Position numbers and translations under genes: made by a program. The notes beneath the pieces are model-generated. The model was not told the DNA's origin. It searched no databases and saw only the letters and a program-made list of their open reading frames with translations. From NCBI GenBank assembly GCA_031216915.1, contig CM062296.1:796521608-796585607 (forward strand): a DNA stretch of 64,000 bases. The letters run 5' to 3'. The stretch comes from Pictodentalium vernedei (taxonomy: Eukaryota; Mollusca; Scaphopoda; Dentaliida; Dentaliidae). Shown piece by piece: positions 50,890 to 63,472 of the stretch (its first letter is position 1; every line of letters begins with the position of its first letter).

Positions 50890-53800
50890 GGACTTGTTTT
50901 CTTTTCACATTGAAAGGATATTGATCAATTGTTTTAAGAGGAAGTCTTCCTCTGACCTTATTATCATTCTATATGTGGTCAGTGTACTCGCATTAACTCC
51001 TGTTCTGTATCGTATGATTTCGATGACAATATGGGAAGCGTATGTCACGGTATGTTGTTGGGGATTTGGACACTCCGGTCCTTTCCCCGCAGGGTCACTC
51101 TACTTTATCAATTTCTATTTTCAGACGATCAAGATTAGGGTGATGTATCTGTGATGTCTTCCAACAGTGTGCCTCCGTCGTCACAATTAATGAAGGGCTA
51201 GCGGAAAAGTGCTCATGTAATACGCCAATTGCCTAAGAGGACCCTAGTAGGTTCGACGGCCTTTGACGTCCGCTAGCTCGCCCGGTGTAGCGTCCATTCA
51301 CCGAATGGTTCGGCAGCCGGGTTCGTCCGTTGCGGTCTAGAAGGAATTTTGGGGTGATGCGAGCACTATAAAATTAACTTAATGCACACCCAGTGACGGC
51401 GGATCGGAGGGAGAACGGAGGAAGCCTTTTAGTCCGGTTCATAGCTCGTTCCGGTCCATCCGGACGGCAAGCGAGAGAGGCCCCTCTCTCGTTCAACAAC
51501 ATCTGGCCCCAGATGTTGTGGTACAATGTGTCGTTAGCGGAGCATACGTCCGTCGCTCGGGACGCTCCGTTGTATAGGCAGTCCGCTGAGACTGCTAAGG
51601 CTTCCTCTTCTCGTCAGCGCACACGACCGCACCTTGGCTGCGTGACCGCCGATATATTACCAGCTTCGCCGATCAAGGATTCTTCGGCGACCAGGTCACA
51701 CCATCCGGCAGCCAGGGATTCGAGACCGATGGACTCCGGACGTTCGCATAGGAAAAGTATGCGGGAGCCATCTGATGCGGAGCTGCCCTCGGCGAAGCAG
51801 CGATAGACTGCGCCTCCGCAGGTCTCGACGCCGGACATTCTTGTGCACATAGCACAGCTTATCGCAGCATCCCAGCAGCCGACAGAAACGGTGTCGGATC
51901 GAGAATTATCCGACAGCGCTGGGTCGGTAGCCGGGGACTCGAGGCCTGCAGACTCCGGACGTTCGCATAGGAAGTGTGCGGGAGTCAACGTACACGGAGC
52001 TTCCAGCGGCAATGCATCGTAAGTCCGCTACTGCACAGGCCTCGGGAACGGACGTGCTTTCCTTAATAGCACAGTTTATCGCAGCATCACAGCATCAACT
52101 GAATCTGTCGCATATATTTTATCCGACGATGCTGGGTCGGGACGCTCCGCGGAAGCGGGTACGGACGTCCGAAAGTTTCATCCGGTCCGACGGGATACCG
52201 AAAGGGATTCGGTGGATTTCAAGCTTTCCCTTTCGGATCAACATATGCTGCGATGCCGGATAAGAAACTGATAGCGTCGGTGGACTTAGTAATTTTTTGG
52301 TTCGGTTCAGGGACATCGTCCCTCAGTTCCGACATAGTCCAATAATGTCACACAAACTTTCGAATTATTGAACGACGCTATATATATTATTATTTTATGC
52401 TTGCTATCCAAGCATTTCTGGTTTCTTGTTCGAAGAGTTATGGAGATGTCTTTCAAAAGTGTGCCTCTGTCGTCATAGTTAATGAGGAGTTAGCGGCAAT
52501 AAGTGCTCATGGAATATGTCTATCACTTACGGAGCGACATTCGCTAGCTCACCCGGTGTAGCGTACATTCATCGAATGGTTCGGCTGCCGGGTTCGTCCG
52601 TTGCGGTCTAGGAAGGAGATTTGGGTGATGCGAGCACTTTAATTACTTTAGTACTCACCCAGTGACGGCAGATTGAGGACAGATCGGAGGAAGCCAACAA
52701 CATAGGGGACCGCATGTTGTGGTTCAGATATTTTACATTCGGAGCATATGTCCGTTGCTCGGGACGCTCCGTTATATTGACAGTCCGAGAGACTGTCTTT
52801 AATGCTTCCTCATCCTCACAGCAGGGCACACGACCGCACATTGGCTACGTGACCTCGAGTATCCGATCAGTTTCGGCATTTAGTGATTCCACAGCGAATA
52901 GGTCGCGCCATCCGGTAGCCAAGGGACACGAGGCCTATAAACTCCGTTAGCTCGCATATTGGAAGTATGCACGGGGTAACGATCTCGGAGCTTCCTGCGG
53001 CAATGCATTGTAAGTCCGCTGCTCCTCAGGCCTCAGTGACGGACGTGCTATCCGAGTTAGCACAGTTGTTTCGCAGCATCCCAGCAATTGACGGTTTCTC
53101 GGTCGAATCAGGAATTATCCGACGGCGCTGGGTCGGTGCGGTCCGCGGTTGCATCAAGCTACGGACGACCGAATGCTTTATAGGGTCCGACAGGATGGCG
53201 AAAGGGATTCGAAAGATTTCGAGTTTTCCCTTTAGTAGTATCGGAAGATGCCTTTCATATCTTCTGGCATTTCTTCCAGTGATTATTTTTCGGACTTCAT
53301 TGCTGCGATCTTGGATAAGAGACTTATAGCGTCATTGGACTCGGATTTTTCGATCGGTACAGGGACTTTGTCCCTGACTTACCGACGCAGTCCAATATTG
53401 TCATTACAACATGTGTTTTATTTTTCGACGCTATATATTTATATATATATACAAGCCTGCTACTAAGCATGATAGTTTAGTTTCTTGTCCGCGTGGCTCA
53501 TTTCTGCCATTTTATCTTTTTTACATATAGTTTATTTTGGCAGAGCAGGGCATACCGAGAGTTCATATGCGTCTAGACGGTGTGATTAAAGACTGCATAT
53601 ATTCTTTTTCGCCGTTTATGTCTTTTCCAATTTCAATGTTGGGAACGACATTATGTATAGTAGACTTAACTTAGACGCTTTATTATACGTAATCCGCCTT
53701 ACTGAGGCGTTATCATTACGTCTTCAAGAAAAGATTTACGGGATATTATTCTCAATGTAATTTCTTTTGAGGGCAGTAGTTTGTTCACGTATAACTCCGC

Positions 53801-53960
53801 CCTTCAGTGGCTGATTGGAGTTGGTTAGACGTGATGCAGCCCTAGCTACATCCACGCGTGGATAGTAGGTTAAGAACTCTCTCAGAGTCGCTTCGTTCTC
53901 GGAGGAGCTTCTCTTCGACGGCAACTTTCCGGCAATCCATGAATTGCTTGATTTATACAT
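50890..53960 (+). pseudogene. DIRS copy B ORF1 remnant, partially duplicated
   Basis: Translation fragments match ORF1 of copy 1 (for example RKSSSD, AEHTSVARDAPLYRQSAET, ELVRRDAALAT) but are split by many stops and frame changes. The N-terminal/middle part occurs twice (start anchors 51281 and 52552). About 51473-51925 is almost identical to 11788-12240 of copy 1, far closer than the rest of copy B. Cannot encode a Gag-like protein. Confidence 0.8.
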
Positions 53961-55850
53961 TCTCTTGTCTATCTAGTGTTACAAGAGATTCAGACTGGGG
54001 CAAACATTCGGTGGTTGACTCAGAGAGTGCCGCCGCAGTTGCCGGACCCGAGTGTGGCTGTTATGACGGTTGCCAGTCAAACAGATTGGGATATATACTG
54101 ATCCCTACGGATTCGAAGTGCCAGGGTCTTTGGGTTCCGCAGTCTTTTAGCTATCAGTTTAACTTCCGCGGAATAATGTTTTTTAGGCTTGCTTTATGTC
54201 ATTGCATGAACATTATTCAGAAACGCATGCCCAAATTCCTGTCCTTTAATTCGACAGTAGTGGCGTATCTCCGGAACCAGGGAGGCACTCTTTCGTTTCC
54301 GTTATTCAATTTAATGGAAAGAATCCGTCTGTTGGTTATAGTACACCAAGTTCAGTTTTGATCCGTCATATTCTGGGTCGTCTGATTGTTTTATCGCACT
54401 CCCGTTCTCTTACGGGTCGCTTGTTGCTGTCAGAATGGACTCTCAACAAACAAGTATTCAATCAGATTTGCTATCTATGGGAGCGCCCAATGATGTTTTA
54501 TTTATGACACAGCTTGCTAATCATTTTGCAGACGTATGTGTTGGCTTGTCCAGATCTCTGAGCTAATACTGTTAACGCTCTATTGATCTATAGGACGGAA
54601 TGATAGGATACGCGTATCCTCCGGCGCTGTTGTTTTAGCAGGTATTGCTAAGATAAACAACCACAATACATTTCTGTTGATAGCATCTCTATCTTCACAG
54701 AGATCATGAGTAATTTACTCTCTTGTCTACTGTGGATCTTAACGTGAAATCTTCCTCTATGTGAGGATCTTTTTTCACTGGGTAAATCGTGTCATCTTTA
54801 TCACAACCAGCAAGGTCGCAACCTTCATGTATTCCGTTGTGTGGTCCGTATTGCATTGTAAGCACTGTACTGGACGAGCTTTGGACGCGATTTCTTACTA
54901 TAGGAGATCCTCTTCTTCGCTATTCTATGCGACTAAAGTGGAGGCTCTTCCGTCGTGGTGTAGGGATCATTATGTTCATATGGTTGATCCCTCCATACTA
55001 CTCATTGCTATTTTTTAGTATACTTGTTTCACAAGATCTACTGCAGCCTGTTGTTATTTAGGTTATAGGTTTATGTTACCTCATACCTATGCACTCTACG
55101 ATAGTTTACAATTGAGTCTTTTGTCTCTTTATCTAAGTCAGTCAGTAACTTTTTGATAAATAGACTTAGAATCTTTGGATTAAATTCCTATACGGATTTT
55201 AACTTCAGGTTCTTATTTAGCTAAGTAATCATTTGAACCTCTGGAAACAGTAGTTTTCAAATTCTGACCTTTTAGACAGTAATTCTGTTGATTTCTCTTT
55301 TACTGTAGAGTCAGTGAGTTTCATGCACTATCGATGGATGATTTTCACTTTCATAGTTTCGGAATCAATACTTCCGTTACTATTTAGGTTGGATTGTTGC
55401 ATAAGAGTTAGGCTCCTATTATCCGGAACCTATTATTTTAAGGCCCTTCCGTCTTCGTATGGGCATAGGCCTTTACTCTTTCCGGGTACAGTTTATGTAT
55501 TTATAAACAGATATCTGTTTATTACAAGGGCGTAAGCTTCTTCTGTCTTTGATGTCTAGTAGAAGGACGTTACGCTCCATTTTATTGTTAATGGATTCTA
55601 TTAACTAGCGTACTGCTTATGGTATATCATTGGCTTAGCAGTTGTGCTTAAGATTTCGGCTCATAAAGTAAGAGTTCTTCTACTTCTTGGGCTTACATTA
55701 ATAGTGTTGCTATTATAGATTTTTGAAGGCTGCTCATTGCACTCAGCCATCCATTCATGAATTTTATCTCAGAAATATCGAGTCCATTTCTGGAGGCCTC
55801 TATTGTTAGGTCTATTATCTACTGCTCAGAATGTCATTCACTTAACAGTT
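53960..55850 (+). pseudogene. DIRS copy B RNase H, Dam-like and recombinase remnants
   Basis: Begins at the RT-deletion junction with GACTGGGGCAAACATTCGG, homologous to 14398. RNase H fragments (VVAYLRNQGGT at about 54258) and recombinase fragments (about 54850-55850) are recognisable, but the frame is lost repeatedly. There is no hAT insert at the position (about 54843-54865) equivalent to 15267/17253. Confidence 0.8.
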
Positions 55851-56899
55851 GCTACTATAGCTGGGTAGGCTGTCTGTTTCGGCAGTGTCTCCGTTCGGCT
55901 GCCCTCTTCGCTCTGGGCTATTTGACCCAGGGCAAGAAAAAGGGGGGGGGGGGAGGGTGTTCCCTTGGGTCACCTGTTTTTACTATGAAAACAAGGGGAT
56001 ACCTCCTCCGGAGTTAGTAATTCTGAGCTGTTATTGGGATGGTTGTTTAGTGAGAAGTTTAAGTTATAAAATTCATTCAAGTCTTAGTTTTTAAAGTATA
56101 GCTTTTGAATATTGCATATGTCAACGGACATGATTATGCAATTCTCACACACTTTTAGGAGTATAAGAGTCTCTATTCTCTAGACTTACTTTATTATTGG
56201 CTTACTTTAAAAATTATTAGTATAAGGATTATTGGATATTAATAGAGTACATGGATGTATGAAGCTCAATTTTTGGAAGGTGTTGTATCTTTCTAATTTA
56301 TCATAAATAAGAAAGATACATGTAAGGCCTATTTCTTCTTTTCCCTACAGGGGATGACTCTATTTTATTTTATTGAGCGTATTCCATTTTGCTCTATGTC
56401 CTTGGCCCTCCAGCCTTTTTACTATTCAGCTATGTCTGGGTCATTGGTACAGTATAAAAATGTTAAAAAATTTATAGTAATTTATATATTTTTTATACTT
56501 ACCAATGACCCAGACGGGGATGGCCCTCCCAGGAGTTGGGAACTCTTGCCTCCCCGCTGAGTACATAGCGCTTACCAGGCACTGGTTATTAGAATGATAA
56601 ATGGCGCCAATTTCGGAACGTCCTTGACACTGCGCATGCGCAGTAGGGGCGAAGTGTGGAGGGCCTTTCAGGACATGTTTTCTTTAGTTTTAGATGCAAA
56701 TTTTGGGGATTGGGGGGCAAAATTTGTGTTTGGCCCTATATTTTAAGAGTTAGCACCAGCTATGTCTGGGTCATTGGTAAGTATAAAAAATATATAAATT
56801 ACTATAAATTTTTTAACTTTTTCAAAATATTTTGATTTCAATTATTTTTTCTATGTTAATGGATCATATTATTATTATGTATTTTGATTGTCAGGGGTT

Positions 56900-59800
56900 G
56901 GTGCGAGTACCAGGACTTTGTTTTCTTTTCACATTGAAAGGATTTTGATCAATTGTAATAAGAGGAAGTCTTCCTCTGACTTTTATAATCATTCTATATG
57001 TAGTCAGTGTACTCGCATTAACTCCTGTTCTGTATCTGATGATTTCGATGACAACATGGGAAGCGTATGTCATGGTATGTTAGTGGGGAATTGGACATTC
57101 CGGTCATTTCCCCGCAGGGTCACTCTACTTTATCAATTTCTATTTCAGATGATCAAGATTAGGGTGATGTATCTGTGATGTCTTCCAACAGTGTGCCTCC
57201 GTCGTCACAATTAATGAAGGGCTAGCGGAAAAGTGCTCATGTAAATACGCCAATTGCCTAAGAGGACCCTAGTAGGTTCGACGGCCTTTGACGTCCGCTA
57301 GCTCGCCCGGTGTAGCGTCCATTCATCGAATGGTTTGGCAGCCGGGTTCGTCCGTTGCGGTCTAGAAGGAGTTTTGGGGTGATGCGAGCACTATAAATCA
57401 ACCAAATGCACACCCAGTGACGGCGGATTAGAGGGAGAACGGAGGAAGCCTTTTAGTCCGGTTCATAGCTCGTTCTGGTCCATCCGGACGGCGATCGAGA
57501 GAGGCCCCTCTCTCGTACAACAACATCTGGCCCCAGATGTTGTGGTACAAAATGTTTCGCATTCGGAGCATACGTCCACCGCTCGGGACGCTCCGACATA
57601 TAGTCAGTCCGGAGAGACTGTCAATAAGGCTTCCTCATTCTCATGGTAGCGCACACGACCGCTCTTGGCTACGTGACCTCGGATATCCAGTCAGCTTCGC
57701 CAGTCAGAGAATCATCGGCGACCAGGTCACACCATCCGGTAGCCAGGGACACGAGGCCTGCAGACTCCGGACGTTCGCATAGGAAAGTGTGCAGGAGTCA
57801 ACGTACACGGAGCTTCTGGCGACAATGCATCGTAAGACCGCTACTGCACAGGCCTCGGGGACGGATGTGCTATCCTAAATAGCACAGCTTATCGCAGCAT
57901 CCCAGCAACAACTGAATCTGTCGCATAATGTTTTATCCGACGATGCTGGGTCGGGACGCTCCGCGGAAGCGGGTACGGACGTCCGAAAATTTCATCCGGT
58001 CCGACGGGATACCGAAAGGGATTCGGAGGATTTCGAGCTTTCCCTTTCGGAACAACATATGCTGTTGTGTATGTCATCTGACTTGATCTTCTACAGGTTC
58101 TTTCGTCGGACCAGAATGCTGCGATGCCGGATAAGAAACTGATAGCGTCGGTGGACATAGAAATTTTTGGTTCGGTTCAGGGACATCGTCCCTCAGTTCC
58201 GACATAGTCCAATAATGTCACACAAACTTTCGAATTATTGAACGACGCTATATATTTATTATTATATGCTTGCTATTACCAAGCATTTCTGGTTTCTTGT
58301 TCGCAAAGTTACAGAGATGTCTTTCAAAAGTGTGCCTCTGTCGTCATAGTTAATGAAGAGCTAGCGGCAATAAGTGCTCATGGAATATGTCTATCTCCTA
58401 AGAGGTCCCTTGTAGGATTGACGGAGTGACATTCGCTAGCTCACCCGGTGTAGCGTACATTCATCGAATGGTTCGGCTGCCGGGTTCGTCCGTTGCGGTC
58501 TAGGAAGGAGATTTGGGTGATGCGAGCACTATAATTACTTCAGTACTCACCCAGTGACGGTGGATTGAGGACAGATAGGAGGAAGCCTGTTAGTCCGGTT
58601 CCTGGCTCGTCCTGGTCCGTCCGGGCTGTGAGCGAGAGAGGTCCCTCTCTCGTCCAACAACATAGGGGACCGCATGTTGTGGTTCAGATATTTTACATTC
58701 GGAGCATATGTCCGTCGCTCGGGACGCTCCGTTATATTGACAGTCTGAGAGACTGTCGATAATGCTTCCTCATCCTCACAGCAGTGCACACAACCGCACA
58801 TTGGCTACGTGACCTCGAGTATCCGATCAGTTTCGTCATTCAGTGATTCCACGGCGAACAGGTCACGCCATCCGGTAGCCAAGGGACACGAGGCCTATAA
58901 ACTCCGTTCGCTCGCATATTAGTAGTATGCACGGGGTAACGATCACGGAGTTTCCAGCGGCAATGCATCGTAGGACCGCTTCTCCACAGGCCTCAGTGAC
59001 GGACATGCTATCCGAGTTAGCACAGGTTTTTCGCAGCATCCCAGCAATCGACAGTTTCTTGGTCGAATCAGGAATTATCCGACGGCGCTGGGTCGGTGCA
59101 GTCCGCGGTTGCATCAGGTACGGACGACCGAACGCTTTATAGGGTCCAACAGGATGGCGAAAGGGATTCGAAAGATTTCGAGTTTTCCCTTTCGTAGCAT
59201 CGGAAGCTGCCATACATATCTTCCGGCATTATCTTCCAGTGATTGTTATTTCGGACTACATTGCTGCGATGTTGGATAAGAGACTTATAGCGTCATTGGA
59301 CATGGAATTTTGGATCAGTTCAGGGACATTGTCCCTGACTTACCGACACAGTCCAATAATGTCATTAGAACATGTGTATTATTTATCGACGCTATATATA
59401 TATAAGCCTGCTACCAAGCATGATAGTTTAGTTTCTTGTCCGCAATGCTCATTTCTGCCTTTTATCATTTATACGAATAATTTATTTTGGCAGAACAAGG
59501 CATCCTGAGAGTTCATATGCGTCTAGACGGCGTGGTTAAAGACTGGAAATAATCTTTTTCGCCGTCTATGTCTTTTCCAACCACAATGTTGGAAACGACA
59601 ATGATGTCTTATAGACTTAACTTAGACACTTTATCATACGTAATCCACCTTACTGAGGCGTTATCATTACGTCTTCTAGAGAAAGAATTCCGGGGTATGA
59701 TCCTCAATGTGATTTCTTTTGAGGGCAGTAGTTTGTTCACGTATAATTCCGCCCTTCAGTGGCTGCTTGGAGTTGGTTAGACGTGATGCAGCCCTAGCTA

Positions 59801-59940
59801 CATCCACGCGCGTGGATAGTAAGGTGAAGAACTCTCTCAGAGTCGCTTCGTTCTCGGAGAAGCTTCTCTTCGACGGCAACTTTTCAGCAATCCATGAATT
59901 GCTCGATTTACACGTTCTCTTGTCTATCTAGTGTAGCAAG
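56900..59940 (+). pseudogene. DIRS copy A ORF1 remnant, partially duplicated
   Basis: Starts with IERILINCNKRKSSSDF and CSQCTRINSCSV, keeping part of the cysteine cluster, then decays. Duplicate blocks begin at 57306 and 58444. The C-terminal part (LELVRRDAALATSTRVDSKV at about 59773) occurs once. Ends at the same RT-deletion junction as copy B (about 59890-59945). Confidence 0.8.
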
Positions 59941-61800
59941 AGATTCAGACTGGGGCAAACATTCGGTGGTTGACTCAGAGAGTGCCACTGCAGTTGCCGG
60001 ATCCGAGTTTTATAATTATGACGGTTGCCAGTCAAACAGGTTGGGATATAATATTGATCCCAACGGATTCGAAGTGCCAGGGTCTTTGGGTTCCGCAGTC
60101 TCTAAGCAAGTACTTATCTTCCATGGAATAATGTTTTTTTAGGCTTGCTTTATGTCATTGGATGAACATTATTCAAAAATGCATGTCCAAATCCTGTCCG
60201 TTAATTCGACAGTAGTGGCGTATCTCCGGAACCAGGGAGGCACTCATTCGTTTCCGTTATTCAATTTAATGGAAAGAATCCTTCTGTTTGTTATAGTACA
60301 CCAACTTCTGCTTCGGTCCGTCATATTCCGGGTCGTCTGATTGTATTACCGGACTCCCGTTCACTTATGGGTCGCTTGTTGCCGTCAGAATGGACTCTCA
60401 ACAAACAAGTATTCAATCAGATTTGCTATCAATGGGAGCGCCCAATGATAATTTATTTTCGACACAACTTGCTAATCAATTGCAGACGTATGTGTTTGCT
60501 TGTCCGGATCTCGGAGCTTATGTTGTTAACGCTCTATTGATCTAATAGGACGGAATGATAGGATATGCGTATCCTCCTGCGCTGTTGTTTCTGCAAGTAT
60601 TGCTAAGATAAACAACCACAATACATTTCTGTTGATAGCATCTCTGTCTTCACAGAGACCGTGGGTAAATTTACTCTGATGTCTACTGTGGGACTTAACG
60701 CAAAATCTTCCTCCATGAGAGGATCTTTTTTCGCTGGGTAAATCGTGTCATCTTTATCACAACCCGCAAGGTCTCAACCTTCACGTATTCCGTTGTGTGG
60801 TCCTTATTGCATTGTAAGCATTGTACTGGACGAGCTTTGGACGCGATTTCTTACTATAGGAGAACCTCTTCTTCGCTATACTATGCGGCTAAAGTGGAGG
60901 CTCTTCCGTCGTTGGTGTAGGGATCACTATGTTGATATTGTTGATTCCTCCATACTAGTCATTGCAACTTTTTAGTATACTTGTTTGACAAGATCTACTG
61001 CAGCCTGTTATTATTAAGGTTATAGGTTTATGTTACCTCATACCTATGCACTCTATGATAGTTTACAATTGAGTCTTATGTCTCTTTATCTAAGTCAGTT
61101 AGTAACTTTTCGATAAATAGACTTAGAATCATTAGATTAAATTCCTATACCGAATTTAGCTTCGGTTCTTATTTAGCTAAGTAATCATTTGAGCCTCTGG
61201 AAACAGTAGTTTTCAAATTCTGACCTTTTAGACAGTAATTCTGTTGGCTTCTCTTTTACTGAAGAGTCAGTGAGTTTCATGCACTATCGGTGGATGATTT
61301 TCACTTTCGTAGTTTCGGAATCACTACTTCCTTTACTATTTAGGTTGGATTTTCGCATAAGAGTCAGGCTCCTAATTAATATCCGGAACCTATTGTTATT
61401 AAGGTCCTTCCGTCTTCGTACGGGCATAGGCCTTTACTCTGTCCGGTTAGATTTTATGTATTTATAAACAGATATCTGTTTATTACTACGGGCGTAAGCT
61501 TCTTCTGTCTTTGATGCCTAATAGAAGGCTGTTACGCTCCATTCTATTGCTAATGGATTCAATTAACTATCGATACTGCTTATGGTATATCATTGACTCA
61601 GCAGTTGTGTTTGAGTTTTCAGCTCATGAAGTAAGAGTTCTTCTACATCTTGGGCTTACATTAATAGTGTTGCTATTATAGATTTTTGAAGGCTGCTCAT
61701 TGCGCTCAGCCATCCACATTCATGAATTTTTATCTCAGAAATATCGAGTCCATTTCTGGAGGCCTCTATTGTTAGGTCTATTATCTACTGCTCAGAATGT
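59940..61800 (+). pseudogene. DIRS copy A RNase H, Dam-like and recombinase remnants
   Basis: RNase H fragments (STVVAYLRNQGGTHS at about 60205) and a recombinase remnant (about 60810-61800, including WRLFRRWCRDHYVDIV) are present but interrupted by many stops. Somewhat less decayed than copy B. No hAT insert at about 60800-60830. Confidence 0.8.
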
Positions 61801-62786
61801 CATTCACTTAACAGTTGCTACTATAGCTAGGTAGGCTGTCTGTTTCGGCAGTGACTCCGTTCTGCTGCCCTCTTCGCTCTGGGCTATTTGACCCAGGGCA
61901 AGAAAAAGGGGGGGGGGAGGGTGTTCCCTTGGGTCACCTGTTTTACTATGAAAACAAGGGGATACCTCCTCCGGAGTTAGTAATTCTGAGCTGTTATTGG
62001 GATGGTTGTTTAGTGAGAAGTTTATGTTTTAAAAATTCATTCAGGTCTTAGTTTTTAAAGTATAGCTTTTGTATATAGCACGTGTCAACGGACATTATTA
62101 TACAATCCTCAGACACTTTTAAGGAGTATTAAGAGTCTCTATTCTCTAGACTTACTTTATTTATTGGCTTACTTTAAAAATTATTAGTATAAGGATTATA
62201 CTAGATATTAATAGAGTACATGGATGTATGATGCTCAATTTTGGAAGGTGTTGTATCTTTCTAATTTATCATAAATAAGAAAGATACATGTAAGGCCTAA
62301 TACTTCTCTTTCCCTAGAGGGGATGACTCTATTTTATATAATTGAGCGTATTCCATCTTGCTCTATGTCCTTGGCCCTCCAGCCTTTTTACTATTCAGCT
62401 ATGTCTGGGTCATTGGTACAGTATAAAAATGTTAAAAAATTTATAGTAATTTATATATTTTTTATACTTACCAATGACCCAGACGGGGATGGCCCTCCCA
62501 GGAGTTGGGAACACTTACCTCCCCGCTGAGTACATAGCGCTTACCAGGCACTGGTTATAAGAATGAATAATGGCGCCAATTTCGGAACGTCCTTGACACT
62601 GCGCATGCGCAGTAGAGGTGAAGTGTGGAGGGCCATTCAGGACATGTTTTCTTTGGTTTTAGATGCAAATTTTGGGGATTGGGGGGCAAAATTTGTGTTT
62701 GGCCCTATATTTTAAGAGTTAGCACCAGCTATGTCTGGGTCATTGGTAAGTATAAAAAATATATAAATTACTGTAAATTTTTTAAC

Positions 62787-63470
62787 TTTTAGGAGTGTTT
62801 CTGATCAGTTAACTAAATTTCACTGGTGTTTTTTACTTTGTCGGTGCCTTAAGTTAACTCCTGTGATATGCACCAGCCATTCTCCATAATCATCTTCCGC
62901 GACATTTGGGTGGATCGATTTGAAAATTGCAGAGTACAAGTCGAATCATGAACTGCGCAAAAACCAGTTATATTTTCAGCATCCAAATACCAATCCACCT
63001 TCTGGGTCTCTTTTCAACATGCTCAGTCCTGCAAAGTTGAAAATCCACACTCCTTACCTGAACATTCAAGCAATTATACGGTATGTTATGTTGCAAAATA
63101 TGTGTCTTCCATACTTGTACAGTCTATAAATATCTGCATTAGATAGACACAGTGTTATGACGTATGGGTAGCTTGAATCAAAATTTTCAAGCCAGCATCA
63201 AAACACTACATGATGTGCAATCATATTACACAAACCATGTACCTTAAAATGATTGTGTGGTCTATCCGAGAGTGTGAAACAAAAAAGGTCCCTGTGAACC
63301 ACAAATGGCTCTCCTGCAGGTCATTTGAGCTGAACCTAAAATGGAACTCCTGGGGTCATTTAAGGTGAACCATAATGGCCCCCCCTGGAATTTTTGAAAT
63401 GACAGACCTGGGGGATTACTACTAGTTTGCCGTGGCATAGATTTTTCACTTTGTAATTATTTACAATTTC
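62787..63470. other. Unique-looking sequence with a possible exon
   Basis: An open frame from 62890 to 63129 includes KIAEYKSNHELRKNQLYF and SPAKLKIHTPYLNIQ and has an AG at 62931-62932 and a GT at about 63080 that could serve as splice sites. I do not recognise the protein and it does not resemble the missing ACAD9 C-terminus. It lies just outside the DIRS copy and has ordinary composition, so it is listed only as a candidate. Confidence 0.2.
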
Positions 63471-63472
63471 TG

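Larger units (their letters stand above)
49814..56817 (+). mobile_element. DIRS-like copy B, inserted in copy A
   Basis: A complete 7,004-bp unit from ATTTTTATACTGTACC (49814) to TTTTTTAAC (56817). The left repeat and leader repeat those of copy A directly upstream, and copy A's sequence resumes at 56818 (TTTTTCAAAATATTTTG). ORF1 remnants (about 50890-53940) are duplicated (anchor at 51281 and 52552), the RT region is missing at the same place as in copy A, RNase H remnants begin near 53985, the recombinase remnant spans about 54850-55850, the G-tract is at about 55942-55957, and the internal complementary region at about 56427-56516. Confidence 0.85.
48852..62786 (+). mobile_element. DIRS-like copy A, split by copy B
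   Basis: The left end ATTTTTATACTGTACC (48852) and right end TTTTTTAAC (62786) bracket a unit whose first 962 bp (48852-49813) and last 5,969 bp (56818-62786) are separated by copy B. It has the same layout as copy 1 but is coding-dead: ORF1 is broken and partly duplicated (anchor CCCGGTGTAG at 57306 and 58444), RT is deleted, and RNase H (about 59945-60340), Dam-like region (about 60450-60720) and recombinase (about 60810-61800) contain many stops. Internal complementary region about 62394-62485; right repeat to 62786. Confidence 0.85.
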
